64,000 nt of DNA. Origin: Bin87 sp963665395 (GTDB taxonomy: Bacteria; Chloroflexota; Dehalococcoidia; Lucifugimonadales; UBA3495). Positions 57,414 through 64,000 of the stretch are shown in pieces (positions within the stretch are counted from its first letter, which is position 1; each line of letters opens with the position of its first letter). The translations under genes and the position numbers were made by a program. The notes under the pieces were generated by a model, which saw only the letters and a program-made list of their open reading frames with translations, had not been told where the DNA came from and ran no database searches. The DNA is taken from contig OY762251.1 in assembly GCA_963665395.2 (NCBI GenBank), positions 2,728,001 to 2,792,000 on the forward strand. Reading direction: 5' to 3'.

Positions 57414-58904
57414 ATGCAGTACGAAACCGTCATTGGCCTGGAAGTCCACGTCCAGTTGGACACCCGCAGCAAGATGTTCTGCGGCTGTCCCGCCGACTAC
57501 CAGACCGCGGCCCCCAACACCCGCACCTGCCCCGTTTGCCTGGGCCTGCCGGGCGCGCTGCCGGTGATCAACCGTCGGGCGGTTGAGTACACCGTGATGA
57601 CGGGCCTGGCCTTGCACTGCCGCATCCCGGAGTTCACCAAATTTGACCGCAAGAACTACCCTTATCCCGACCTGATGAAGGGCTACCAGATTTCTCAGTA
57701 CGATCTTCCCCTGGCCGTGGCCGGCTACCTCGACATCTCCAACGATGACGACGCGGGCAACAGCCAACGCCGCATCGGCGTGGAGCGCGTTCACCTGGAG
57801 GAGGACGTCGCCAAAATGCAGCACTTCCCCGACGGCGACGGGGGCGCCGGCTACTCTCTGGTGGACGTCAACCGTTCCGGCGTCCCCCTCATGGAGATCG
57901 TCAGCAAACCCGACCTCCGTTCTCCGGAAGAAGCGCGGCAGTACCTTATGGCTCTCCACTCCATGGTCCAGTACCTGGGCGTGTCCACCGCCAATATGCA
58001 GGATGGCAACTTCCGCTGCGACGCCAACGTCAGTATCCGGCCTCTGGGCAGCGATACCTTCGGCACCCGCACCGAAGTCAAGAACATGAACAGCTTTCGC
58101 GCCGTCTATCAGGCTCTGGAGTACGAGGTGGAGCGACAGCGGAAAGTGATCGAAGACGGCGGAGCGGTGGTTCAGGAAACCCGCGGCTGGGTGGAAGAAC
58201 GGGCCGTCACGGTCTCCCAGCGCAGCAAGGAGTATGCCCACGACTACCGTTATTTCCCCGAACCCGATTTGCCGCCACTCAATATCGGGCCGGCGTGGGT
58301 GGCCGAACTTGAGGCCGCTTTGCCCGAGCTGGCCCCCCAACGCAAAGCCCGGTTCCAGTCCGACTACGGCCTTTCCGAATACGATGCCGACCAGCTCACC
58401 GGCTCCCGGGCTATGGCCGACTACTTTGAGGAAACCGTATCCCGACGTGGCGTGTCCGACGCCGGCCGGTCGGACGCCGCCAAAGAAGTTGCCAACTGGA
58501 TCTTGGGAGATCTCACCTATCTACTCAACCAGAACCGCCAGGACATTGCGGCCTCCCCGGTTGCGCCGGGCGCGTTGTCAGACCTGTTGGGCCTGATTGA
58601 CGATGGTACGTTGTCAACATCGTTAGCCAAAACCGTGCTGGAAGAAATGTACTCCACCGGGGGGGCGGCGGCCGATATAGTTCAGGCGAAAGGGTTGGCG
58701 CAGATCAGCGACACCGGCGCCATCGAGGCCGCCGTGGCCGAGGCCATCGCTGCCAACCCCAAAGCCGTCGCCGACTACCTCAGCGGCAAGGAAACCGCCG
58801 CCCGCTTCCTCATGGGCCAGGTCATGCGCATCACCAAAGGCCAGGCGCAACCGGAACTCGCCCTCCGCATGGTTCAGGAAGGACTGGAAGCGCAGCAGTC
58901 CTGA
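57414..58904 (+). CDS. gatB: Aspartyl/glutamyl-tRNA amidotransferase subunit B
   Basis: 496 residues, close to the family norm. It amidates Glu-tRNA(Gln) or Asp-tRNA(Asn) with GatA and GatC. The start MQYETVIGLEVHVQLDT, the zinc-site CGCPADY...CPVCLGLPG, FDRKNYPYPDLMKGYQISQYD and the C-terminal YqeY-like domain (NPKAVADYLSGKETAARFLMGQVM) are clear. There is no strong ribosome-binding site. The frame stays open far upstream, but the real start is fixed by homology. gatA and gatC are not in the window. Confidence 0.95.
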   Translation: MQYETVIGLEVHVQLDTRSKMFCGCPADYQTAAPNTRTCPVCLGLPGALPVINRRAVEYTVMTGLALHCRIPEFTKFDRKNYPYPDLMKGYQISQYDLPLAVAGYLDISNDDDAGNSQRRIGVERVHLEEDVAKMQHFPDGDGGAGYSLVDVNRSGVPLMEIVSKPDLRSPEEARQYLMALHSMVQYLGVSTANMQDGNFRCDANVSIRPLGSDTFGTRTEVKNMNSFRAVYQALEYEVERQRKVIEDGGAVVQETRGWVEERAVTVSQRSKEYAHDYRYFPEPDLPPLNIGPAWVAELEAALPELAPQRKARFQSDYGLSEYDADQLTGSRAMADYFEETVSRRGVSDAGRSDAAKEVANWILGDLTYLLNQNRQDIAASPVAPGALSDLLGLIDDGTLSTSLAKTVLEEMYSTGGAAADIVQAKGLAQISDTGAIEAAVAEAIAANPKAVADYLSGKETAARFLMGQVMRITKGQAQPELALRMVQEGLEAQQS

Positions 58905-58935
58905 CGTGGTAAAATAACCTACGGAGAAGTGAAAA

Positions 58936-59154
58936 ATGAGCCTGCTTAACATCGCCCAAATCGTAATCTCGATAGTGCTGGTCCTCATCATCCTGTCCCA
59001 GGTGCGGGAGGCCGGCAGCGGAATGTTCGGCAGCGCCCAGAACACCATCCGCACCCGCCGCGGCTTGGAGCGGACCATGTTCCAGCTGACCATCGCCCTC
59101 ATCGTCGTCTTCCTGCTGGTGTCCGTCCTGAGTGCCCGCTTCACCGGGTCGTAG
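58936..59154 (+). CDS. secG: Preprotein translocase subunit SecG
   Basis: 72 residues with two membrane helices (IAQIVISIVLVLIILSQV and FQLTIALIVVFLLVSVLSA) separated by GSGMFGSAQNTIRTRRG, the SecG loop. GGAGAAGTGAAAA precedes the ATG. It follows gatB by 31 bases, probably in one transcript. Confidence 0.9.
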   Translation: MSLLNIAQIVISIVLVLIILSQVREAGSGMFGSAQNTIRTRRGLERTMFQLTIALIVVFLLVSVLSARFTGS

Positions 59155-59194
59155 CCATCGCCGTCGTCCACCCGGTTGGGTACACGGGATTGAT

Positions 59195-59335
59195 ATGGAA
59201 ATTTTCGACGCCGATTTTGTGCAAACTATCAAGAACATCGCAGTTTTCGTAGGGTTAGCGTATTCCCCGATCCTGTTCGCCAACGGCATGATGGACGTGA
59301 TTATCAAGTTGCGCAAGCTGACGGGGAGGGACTAA
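59195..59335 (+). CDS. Small hydrophobic protein (46 residues)
   Basis: MEIFDADFVQTIKNIAVFVGL then AYSPILFANGMMDVIIKLRKLTGRD, with one weakly hydrophobic segment. Its stop (TAA) overlaps the next start as TAATG, so the two small genes are coupled. Not recognised; confidence rests on the coupling and on the lack of stops. Confidence 0.45.
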   Translation: MEIFDADFVQTIKNIAVFVGLAYSPILFANGMMDVIIKLRKLTGRD

Positions 59336-59511
59336 TGAAAACTCTCAAGTTCATTTCCCGCAATTGGCCGGCATTCATCGTCGCCGCCATCTTCATTGGC
59401 TGGTTCTTCTTCGTGGGCGAGTTTTTAAGCCGTTACTGCCCATTGGATGAAGCCGGCAGTGGCCTCGATATGTCCTGTGATATTTTCATATGGTGGCGTT
59501 GGTTTGATTGA
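59335..59511 (+). CDS. Small single-pass membrane protein (58 residues)
   Basis: The frame from ATG 59335 reads MKTLKFISRNWPAFIVAAIF and continues IGWFFFVGEF, one membrane helix with a positive N-terminus, then a short exposed tail with two cysteines ending WWRWFD. TAATG overlap with the gene before; AGGGAC lies close to the ATG. Function unknown. Confidence 0.5.
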   Translation: MKTLKFISRNWPAFIVAAIFIGWFFFVGEFLSRYCPLDEAGSGLDMSCDIFIWWRWFD

Positions 59512-59529
59512 CCTGACGCCTTGTGGGCG

Positions 59530-60378
59530 ATGACCACGCCGCCCATCGTCCTCCTCACCGACTTCGGTCATACCGACGCCTACGTCGGTATGATGCGAGG
59601 GGTAATCGCCAGTATCAGCCCCGATGTTCCTGTAATTGACCTGACCCACGGCATCGGCCCCCAGAACGTAAGCCACGGCGCCGTCGTACTGGCTGATTCA
59701 CGCCGTTATTTCCCCCGGCATAGCATTTTCGTCGCCGTCGTTGACCCCGGCGTGGGAACCGACCGCTCCGCCATCCTCCTGGATACCCCCGATGGCCGCT
59801 ACCTGGCGCCGGACAACGGCCTGCTGACGCTGGTGTGCCGAGAGTATGACCATACCTTTGGAGAGGTCGAAGCTTCCGGCTCAGCGGTTGTGCCGGCCGC
59901 CGGCCGCGCCTGGCGACTGACCAACCCGGCCTACTGGCAACATCCGGTGAGCGCCACCTTCCACGGGCGCGACGTGTTCGCTCCCATAGCGGCCCACCTG
60001 TCCCGCGGCGTCACGCCCGATATGCTGGGCCAACCCGCGGCGACCATCATCGCGCTGTCGCTGCCCAGCCCACAGCCCGATGGCAACGCGATACGTGGCC
60101 AGGTCATCTACGCCGACGCATTCGGCAACCTGGTCACCGACGTTACTGCGGCGACGTTGCACCGGCTGGTTGCACCGGAGGAAAAGCGGGCGGTGACGGT
60201 AAATATAGCCGGACATACCATCGTCGGCTTGTCCCGTACCTTCCATGACCCGCCCGGCGACGGCCTCCGCGCGTTGTTGGGCAGCCACGGACGATTGGAG
60301 GTCGTGGTAGTGAATGGGAGCGCCGCGGCGGCTCTGGGCGTAAAGAGCGGAGAGCCGGTCATGGTAACGTTGGGTTAG
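59530..60378 (+). CDS. SAM hydrolase/SAM-dependent halogenase family protein (DUF62)
   Basis: 282 residues. LLTDFGHTDAYVGMMRGVI gives the N-terminal Asp-rich loop, HSIFVAVVDPGVGTDRSAILLDT and LAPDNGLLT the SAM site, and the C-terminal barrel has VIYADAFGNLVTDV. Most members hydrolyse S-adenosylmethionine to adenosine and methionine. There is no sign of the fluorinase insertion loop. ATG 59530 is preferred to one 9 bases upstream. Confidence 0.9.
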   Translation: MTTPPIVLLTDFGHTDAYVGMMRGVIASISPDVPVIDLTHGIGPQNVSHGAVVLADSRRYFPRHSIFVAVVDPGVGTDRSAILLDTPDGRYLAPDNGLLTLVCREYDHTFGEVEASGSAVVPAAGRAWRLTNPAYWQHPVSATFHGRDVFAPIAAHLSRGVTPDMLGQPAATIIALSLPSPQPDGNAIRGQVIYADAFGNLVTDVTAATLHRLVAPEEKRAVTVNIAGHTIVGLSRTFHDPPGDGLRALLGSHGRLEVVVVNGSAAAALGVKSGEPVMVTLG

Positions 60379-60395
60379 GTCGAGCCACTGTTGCC

Positions 60396-60424
60396 TTGAC
60401 AAGGGCCGGCGGCCAATTTAGCAT
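60396..60424 (+). promoter_or_regulatory. Sigma-70-type promoter before the amidohydrolase gene
   Basis: TTGACA (60396-60401), 17 bases, then TAGCAT (60419-60424), about 80 bases before the ATG at 60503. Confidence 0.55.
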
Positions 60425-60502
60425 CGCCACACTGGTTCGGGCATCGCGTCCGACCACCCTATGACGAACTGAAACCACACCGGGTTTTGCGAGAGGTACG
60501 CT

Positions 60503-61756
60503 ATGCTGGCGATTGTCGGAGGGAACTTGATTGACGGCTCCGGTGGGCCGGCGCTGGAAAACGCCGCCGTGCTCATCGATGGCGAGCGCATCATCGAAGC
60601 GGGGCCCAGGGCCTCGGTACCCATTCCCGAGGGGGCCGAGGTTCGCGATGCCAGCGGGCAAACCATCATGCCCGGCCTGATTGACGTGCATGACCATCTG
60701 GCCTCCGGCGGCTACAGCCTCAGCGGCCGCTGGGGAATGGACGAGCCCATGTCCCTGGCCAACATCAAGACGGCGCAGGTTATTGAGGATACCCTGGCCG
60801 CCGGCTACACCACCGTCCGCGACGCCGGTGGCCTGGACGCCGGCTTCAAAATGGCCGTTGCAGAGGGGATCATCAAAGGCCCCCGCCTCATCATCTCAAT
60901 CAACATTATGTCCCCCACCGGCGGCATTGAAGACAAGGTCAGCGGCAGCGGCCACCGCAAGGCCATCCTGGGCCACGACCCCTTGTCCCCCGACGGCGTG
61001 GCCGACGGCCCGGAGGGCGTCCGGGCCAAAGTGCGGGAGCTGGTGCGCTGCGGCGCCGACCAGATCAAGTTCGCCACCACCGGCGGCGCCTCCGGCCGCC
61101 CCGGCAACGGCCCGCTGGATCAGGCTTACGCCCTGGATGAAGCCAAAGCCCTGGTGGACGAAGCCGCCGCCCTGGGCCGCAGCACCCTGTGCCACGCCGT
61201 GGGCGGAACCGGCCTGCCCATCGCCATCAAGGCCGGGGCCGGCTCAATTGAGCACGGCTGCTACCTGGCCACCGACCCCGATATGCTCAAAATGATGGCC
61301 GACCAGGGCACCTTCTTCACGCCCACCTTTGAGGTGTACGACTTCCACAGCACCGTCAGCGCGCCCCACATCAAAGTCCGCGCCCAGGCCCTGATGGACA
61401 TTCACATCAAAAGCACGGAACTGGCCATCAAGGAAGGCGTCCGCATCGTCGCCGGCACCGACGCCGGCGGGTTCGTCCACGGCGACAACGCCCGCGAGCT
61501 GGAACTGATGGTGGAAAAGGGCATGAGCAATATGCTGGCCATTCAGTCCGCCACCGGCTACGCGGCCGAATGTTGCGGCCTCGGCAAGGACGTGGGCACC
61601 ATCGCCCCCGGCAAGCTGGCCGACATCCTGGTGGTGGACGGCGACCCCCTGCGCAACATCTCGGTACTCCGCGACCGGACGCGGCTGCTTATGATCATGA
61701 AAGGCGGCGAGGCGTACAGCAACCGCCTGCCCGTCCTGGAACTGCAACCTGCCTAG
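60503..61756 (+). CDS. Amidohydrolase family protein (imidazolonepropionase/prolidase-like)
   Basis: 417 residues. The metal-binding HxH is in LIDVHDHLASGG, later ligands are in LCHAVGG and IEHGCYLA, and the final Asp is in IVAGTDAGGFVHGDN. The C-terminal small barrel reads TIAPGKLADILVVDGDPL. These enzymes hydrolyse amides or cyclic imides, often dipeptides or xenobiotics; substrate unknown. GAGAGGTACGCT precedes the ATG and a promoter lies 80 bases upstream. Confidence 0.9.
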   Translation: MLAIVGGNLIDGSGGPALENAAVLIDGERIIEAGPRASVPIPEGAEVRDASGQTIMPGLIDVHDHLASGGYSLSGRWGMDEPMSLANIKTAQVIEDTLAAGYTTVRDAGGLDAGFKMAVAEGIIKGPRLIISINIMSPTGGIEDKVSGSGHRKAILGHDPLSPDGVADGPEGVRAKVRELVRCGADQIKFATTGGASGRPGNGPLDQAYALDEAKALVDEAAALGRSTLCHAVGGTGLPIAIKAGAGSIEHGCYLATDPDMLKMMADQGTFFTPTFEVYDFHSTVSAPHIKVRAQALMDIHIKSTELAIKEGVRIVAGTDAGGFVHGDNARELELMVEKGMSNMLAIQSATGYAAECCGLGKDVGTIAPGKLADILVVDGDPLRNISVLRDRTRLLMIMKGGEAYSNRLPVLELQPA

Positions 61757-61774
61757 AATTGGGTCATCTCTGCT

Positions 61775-61797
61775 CCCTCTCCCTTGACGGGAGAGGG
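61775..61797. repeat. CCCTCTCCC palindrome whose tail gives the trmD leader
   Basis: Perfect 9 bp inverted repeat followed by TTGGGGTGAGGGTGATG; the last ATG is the trmD start. So the palindrome's 3' tail provides both the purine-rich leader and the start codon. Confidence 0.8.
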
Positions 61798-61811
61798 TTG
61801 GGGTGAGGGTG

Positions 61812-62567
61812 ATGCGCTTCCACGTTCTGACCCTGTTCCCGGACGCTTTCCGGTTCATCACCGATTACAGTGTCCTCGGGAAGGCCGTCCAGCGCGGTCT
61901 CGTGTCAGTGACTGCTACCGACATTCGGCAATTCACGACGGACCGGCACGGCACCGCCGACGACTATCAGTTCGGCGGCGGGCCGGGCATGGTCATGAAA
62001 CCGGAGCCGATATTCGCCGCAGTGGACACTGCCCTGAAAACCCTGCCCGTCAACCAACGGGAGCGCGCGCCGATTGTGTTAACCTCGCCACAGGGCCGAA
62101 CGCTCAATCAGAAAATGGTTGACGAGTTCGCGGCCGCCCCGGGCCTGGTCATCATTTGCGGACACTATGCCGGCGTAGACGAGCGCATCCGCCAGGGGCT
62201 GGTCACCCACGAAGTATCCATCGGCGACTACGTTCTGACCGGCGGCGAGCTGGCGGCCATGGTGATCATCGACGCCGTTTCCCGTTTCGTGCCGGCGGTC
62301 GTCGGCTCCGAAGACAACGTGCGTGAGGACAGCATCACGTCCGGCCTGCTCCAGCACCCGCTCTACACCCGTCCCGCCGAGTTCCGGGGCATGAAGACGC
62401 CCGAAGTCCTGCGCTCCGGCAACCACGCGGAGATTGAGCGGTGGCGACGCCGGCAATCCCTGGAACGGACGCTGCGTCTGCGCCCCGATTTGCTGGCAAC
62501 CGCTCCCCTGACCAATTCGGACCGGGTTTTCCTGGCCGGTTTGGGTTGGCCTGGCGACGGCTCATAG
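61812..62567 (+). CDS. trmD: tRNA (guanine-N1)-methyltransferase
   Basis: 251 residues, usual size. TrmD methylates G37 of tRNAs. MRFHVLTLFPDAF starts the SPOUT domain; ICGHYAGVDERI and SIGDYVLTGGELAAM form the SAM-binding knot; the catalytic Asp region RPAEFRGM and the C-terminal helix region are complete. Neighbours usual for trmD (rimM, rplS) are absent here. The start at 61812 arises in a dispersed palindrome. Confidence 0.95.
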   Translation: MRFHVLTLFPDAFRFITDYSVLGKAVQRGLVSVTATDIRQFTTDRHGTADDYQFGGGPGMVMKPEPIFAAVDTALKTLPVNQRERAPIVLTSPQGRTLNQKMVDEFAAAPGLVIICGHYAGVDERIRQGLVTHEVSIGDYVLTGGELAAMVIIDAVSRFVPAVVGSEDNVREDSITSGLLQHPLYTRPAEFRGMKTPEVLRSGNHAEIERWRRRQSLERTLRLRPDLLATAPLTNSDRVFLAGLGWPGDGS

Positions 62568-62568
62568 C

Positions 62569-63072
62569 ATGACCATCAGGCGCCGGGATTACCGTTTCAG
62601 CGCTCCGGTGCGGGTGCGCTGGCAGGAATGCGACGCTCAGGGCATCGCGTTCAACGGCAGTTACCTGGGCTGGCTGGAGGTGGCCCAGGCCGAATATTTC
62701 CGCAACCTGGGGTTCAGCATCTACCGTGTTGCCGCCGCCGGCTATTTCGACAGCGCCGTAGCCAAGATCACCATCGAATACAAGGCTCCGGTACGGGTCG
62801 ATGAGATGCTGGACCTGCGGGCGCGGGTAGCGCGCATCGGCAACACCAGCCTGATCCTGGAAGTGGCTATATTCCCGGACGGCGATGATCCCGAGTCGGC
62901 AGCATTGACCACCATCGAAGCAGTGTACGTAGGCTTCTACGCCGACACTGGTGGAACGCGCCGGGTTCCCGATGCCATACGAACGCTGGTGGGACGCTGG
63001 GAGGAAACGGGCGAAGTCCTGCCGCTGGCGGATTTTCCTGAGCTGGCGGCGGCGCAGGGGGCGGGCCAATGA
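62569..63072 (+). CDS. Acyl-CoA thioesterase, hotdog fold (4HBT-like)
   Basis: 167 residues. VRWQECDAQGIAFNGSYLGWLEVAQAEYF is the 4-hydroxybenzoyl-CoA thioesterase signature with the catalytic Asp in CDAQGIAFN, and VAKITIEYKAPVRVDEML the second strand set. It starts one base after the trmD stop, so the two are coupled. Likely a thioesterase of the YbgC/FcbC type; substrate unknown. Confidence 0.88.
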   Translation: MTIRRRDYRFSAPVRVRWQECDAQGIAFNGSYLGWLEVAQAEYFRNLGFSIYRVAAAGYFDSAVAKITIEYKAPVRVDEMLDLRARVARIGNTSLILEVAIFPDGDDPESAALTTIEAVYVGFYADTGGTRRVPDAIRTLVGRWEETGEVLPLADFPELAAAQGAGQ

Positions 63073-63099
63073 GCTTCCGCCCGGCCTGTTCAGAACCTA

Positions 63100-63525
63100 T
63101 TATGCGTCATCCGCCGCATTGATGGCGGCGATGGCTTGCAGCTTGGCCTCGTCGGTCAGCACGGAGTCAGCAATAATGGCCGCAATGTTCCTCTGCCGTT
63201 CCAGCCAGCGGTCCCGCTCCGCTTTTATGCCCTCTTCGCGCCACCCTTGGCGGCGGCGCAGGGCGAAATCTATCATCGTCATGGCAACTCCTAGCGTGAA
63301 CGGTACCGCCCCGATAGCGGCTTGGGCGATTACGCCGCACACAATGGCTAATAACAGCAACCGGAGGTGTGATATGCGCGTTAGCGCCTCTACAATCGTC
63401 TGGCCTTCCCGTATTCCCAGCACGGCATCGTTCAGAATTAACGATGCCAGAAGCAGCAGCGTCACCCACACCCGCCAGCCGCTGATTGCCCGGTAGATTG
63501 CCTCCGGCAACTCTGATATTCGCAT
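63100..63525 (-). CDS. Small membrane protein with two or three helices
   Basis: 141 residues. Two hydrophobic stretches, VWVTLLLLASLILNDAVLGI and LRLLLLAIVCGVIAQAAIGAVPFTLGVA, then a soluble basic region (LRRRQGWREEGIKAERDRWLERQRNIAA) and a final helix. The family is unknown. Convergent with the thioesterase gene. The ATG at 63525 has no strong ribosome-binding site. Confidence 0.55.
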   Translation of the reverse strand: MRISELPEAIYRAISGWRVWVTLLLLASLILNDAVLGIREGQTIVEALTRISHLRLLLLAIVCGVIAQAAIGAVPFTLGVAMTMIDFALRRRQGWREEGIKAERDRWLERQRNIAAIIADSVLTDEAKLQAIAAINAADDA

Positions 63526-63550
63526 TGTAGCAAAGGCGGCGCGCCAACGC

Positions 63551-64000
63551 CTAAACCATGAACACCGGCGCGTCGTCCCGGTTGATTCGCGTTTCGCCGG
63601 CGATGCCGTCGCGGATGTGTCGGGGCAACGCGAACGTCGCGGCATGGGTTTCGCCATCGTAGTGGCGCAGGGGACGAGCCAGGCGTTCCTTGATGCGAAG
63701 GTCCAGCTCTGCCGGCGCCAACTGCGGCAATGGGGCGTCGGACGCCATGGTGAAACCCCAAATGGTGATGAACGAAGGTACGTGGGCGTGATACGGCAAC
63801 GTGTGGGCAAAGATGCTCTCCAGCGTCTTGTAGATGGTGGTGAAGCACTCATGGAGGCTCAAGTACCCTGCCGGCCCGGATTGCGTCACCAGGATGCCGC
63901 CCGGTTTTAATCGGGCCCGGGCGATGTTGTAATACTCCTCAGTATAGAGGAGATACGCCGGGCCACCCTCCAGCGGGTCCACCAGATCCATTATCATCAC
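63551..64000 (-). CDS. Spermidine synthase family protein, C-terminal part
   Basis: The gene enters from the window edge, so only the last ~149 residues are seen. IMDLVDPLEGGPAYLLYTEEYYNIARARLKPGGIL and LVTQSGPAGYLSLHECFTTIYKTLESIF match the aminopropyltransferase domain, with the catalytic Asp in DLVDP. Normal members are ~280 residues or, when fused to membrane domains, longer. Which type this is depends on the missing half. Confidence 0.82.
   Translation of the reverse strand: MMIMDLVDPLEGGPAYLLYTEEYYNIARARLKPGGILVTQSGPAGYLSLHECFTTIYKTLESIFAHTLPYHAHVPSFITIWGFTMASDAPLPQLAPAELDLRIKERLARPLRHYDGETHAATFALPRHIRDGIAGETRINRDDAPVFMV

Noticed and set aside
1..64000. tRNA and rRNA genes
   Set aside because: None were recognised by eye; a tRNAscan/Infernal run would be needed to exclude a tRNA.

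Overview
The window is high-GC bacterial chromosome with mixed gene orientation. It most resembles a free-living or host-associated Chloroflexota, perhaps Dehalococcoidia/SAR202-like. That is an inference from the gene mix: luciferase-like flavin oxidoreductases, CaiB/BaiF CoA-transferase, VOC proteins, Cox-type molybdenum hydroxylase, several Uma2 proteins and many small HEPN/nucleotidyltransferase proteins. No rRNA, tRNA or CRISPR array was recognised. House-keeping genes give anchors: pcm, aroK, aroB, dtd, rpsU, gatB, secG, trmD.

Layout. 0-9.9 kb: end of an HpaB-type hydroxylase, a VOC dioxygenase with a triplicated 5' end, a CoA-transferase, a truncated HEPN gene, a TPP enzyme, pcm, a second VOC protein, aroK and a Fic protein. 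10-14.6 kb: aroB, an MNT-HEPN fusion, dtd, a complete IS and an FmdB zinc ribbon. 14.7-23.2 kb: rpsU, two ABC ATPases without a permease, an ABC-2 pair coupled to an FAD oxidase, three PaREP1/HEPN-like paralogues and an HNH gene. 23.2-32.6 kb: a DUF3800 remnant behind a tandem RNA-like leader, gamma-glutamyltransferase, a pentapeptide protein, an A-type Fe-S carrier with a Cys-Gly tail, a flavin oxidoreductase, a primase-like protein and an alcohol dehydrogenase. 32.9-39.6 kb: three Uma2 genes, another flavin oxidoreductase, HepT with a doubled degenerate nucleotidyltransferase, an epimerase and an island of small membrane proteins. 39.7-45.5 kb: a defence-like cluster (HNH protein, large N6-adenine methylase, 22-residue-repeat protein, SDH Clp-fold protease, unknown protein). 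45.7-54.2 kb: 2-oxoacid dehydrogenase E1 alpha (frameshifted) and beta, separated by three tandem copies of a two-gene retropepsin-like cassette, then a three-subunit molybdenum hydroxylase. 54.3-64 kb: MFS transporter, Uma2, gatB-secG, SAM hydrolase-like protein, amidohydrolase, trmD, thioesterase and part of a spermidine synthase.

The strongest theme is short non-autonomous mobile repeats. At least five families of roughly 110-160 bp can be separated by their termini, and many copies carry exact 9-10 bp target duplications. Nested insertions give relative ages. One copy splits a retropepsin gene, and removing it with one target copy restores a 124-codon frame of the same length as its siblings. 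Others sit just upstream of dtd, at the 3' end of the methylase gene and in the gatB upstream region. Small palindromes also supply ribosome-binding regions, start codons or stop codons.

Candidates for undescribed biology are the triplicated retropepsin/partner cassette inside the E1 operon, the methylase/repeat-protein/SDH-protease cluster, the HepT partner with two decayed nucleotidyltransferase domains, the tandem RNA-like leader before a DUF3800 remnant, and the duplicated convergent overlapping membrane-protein gene pairs.
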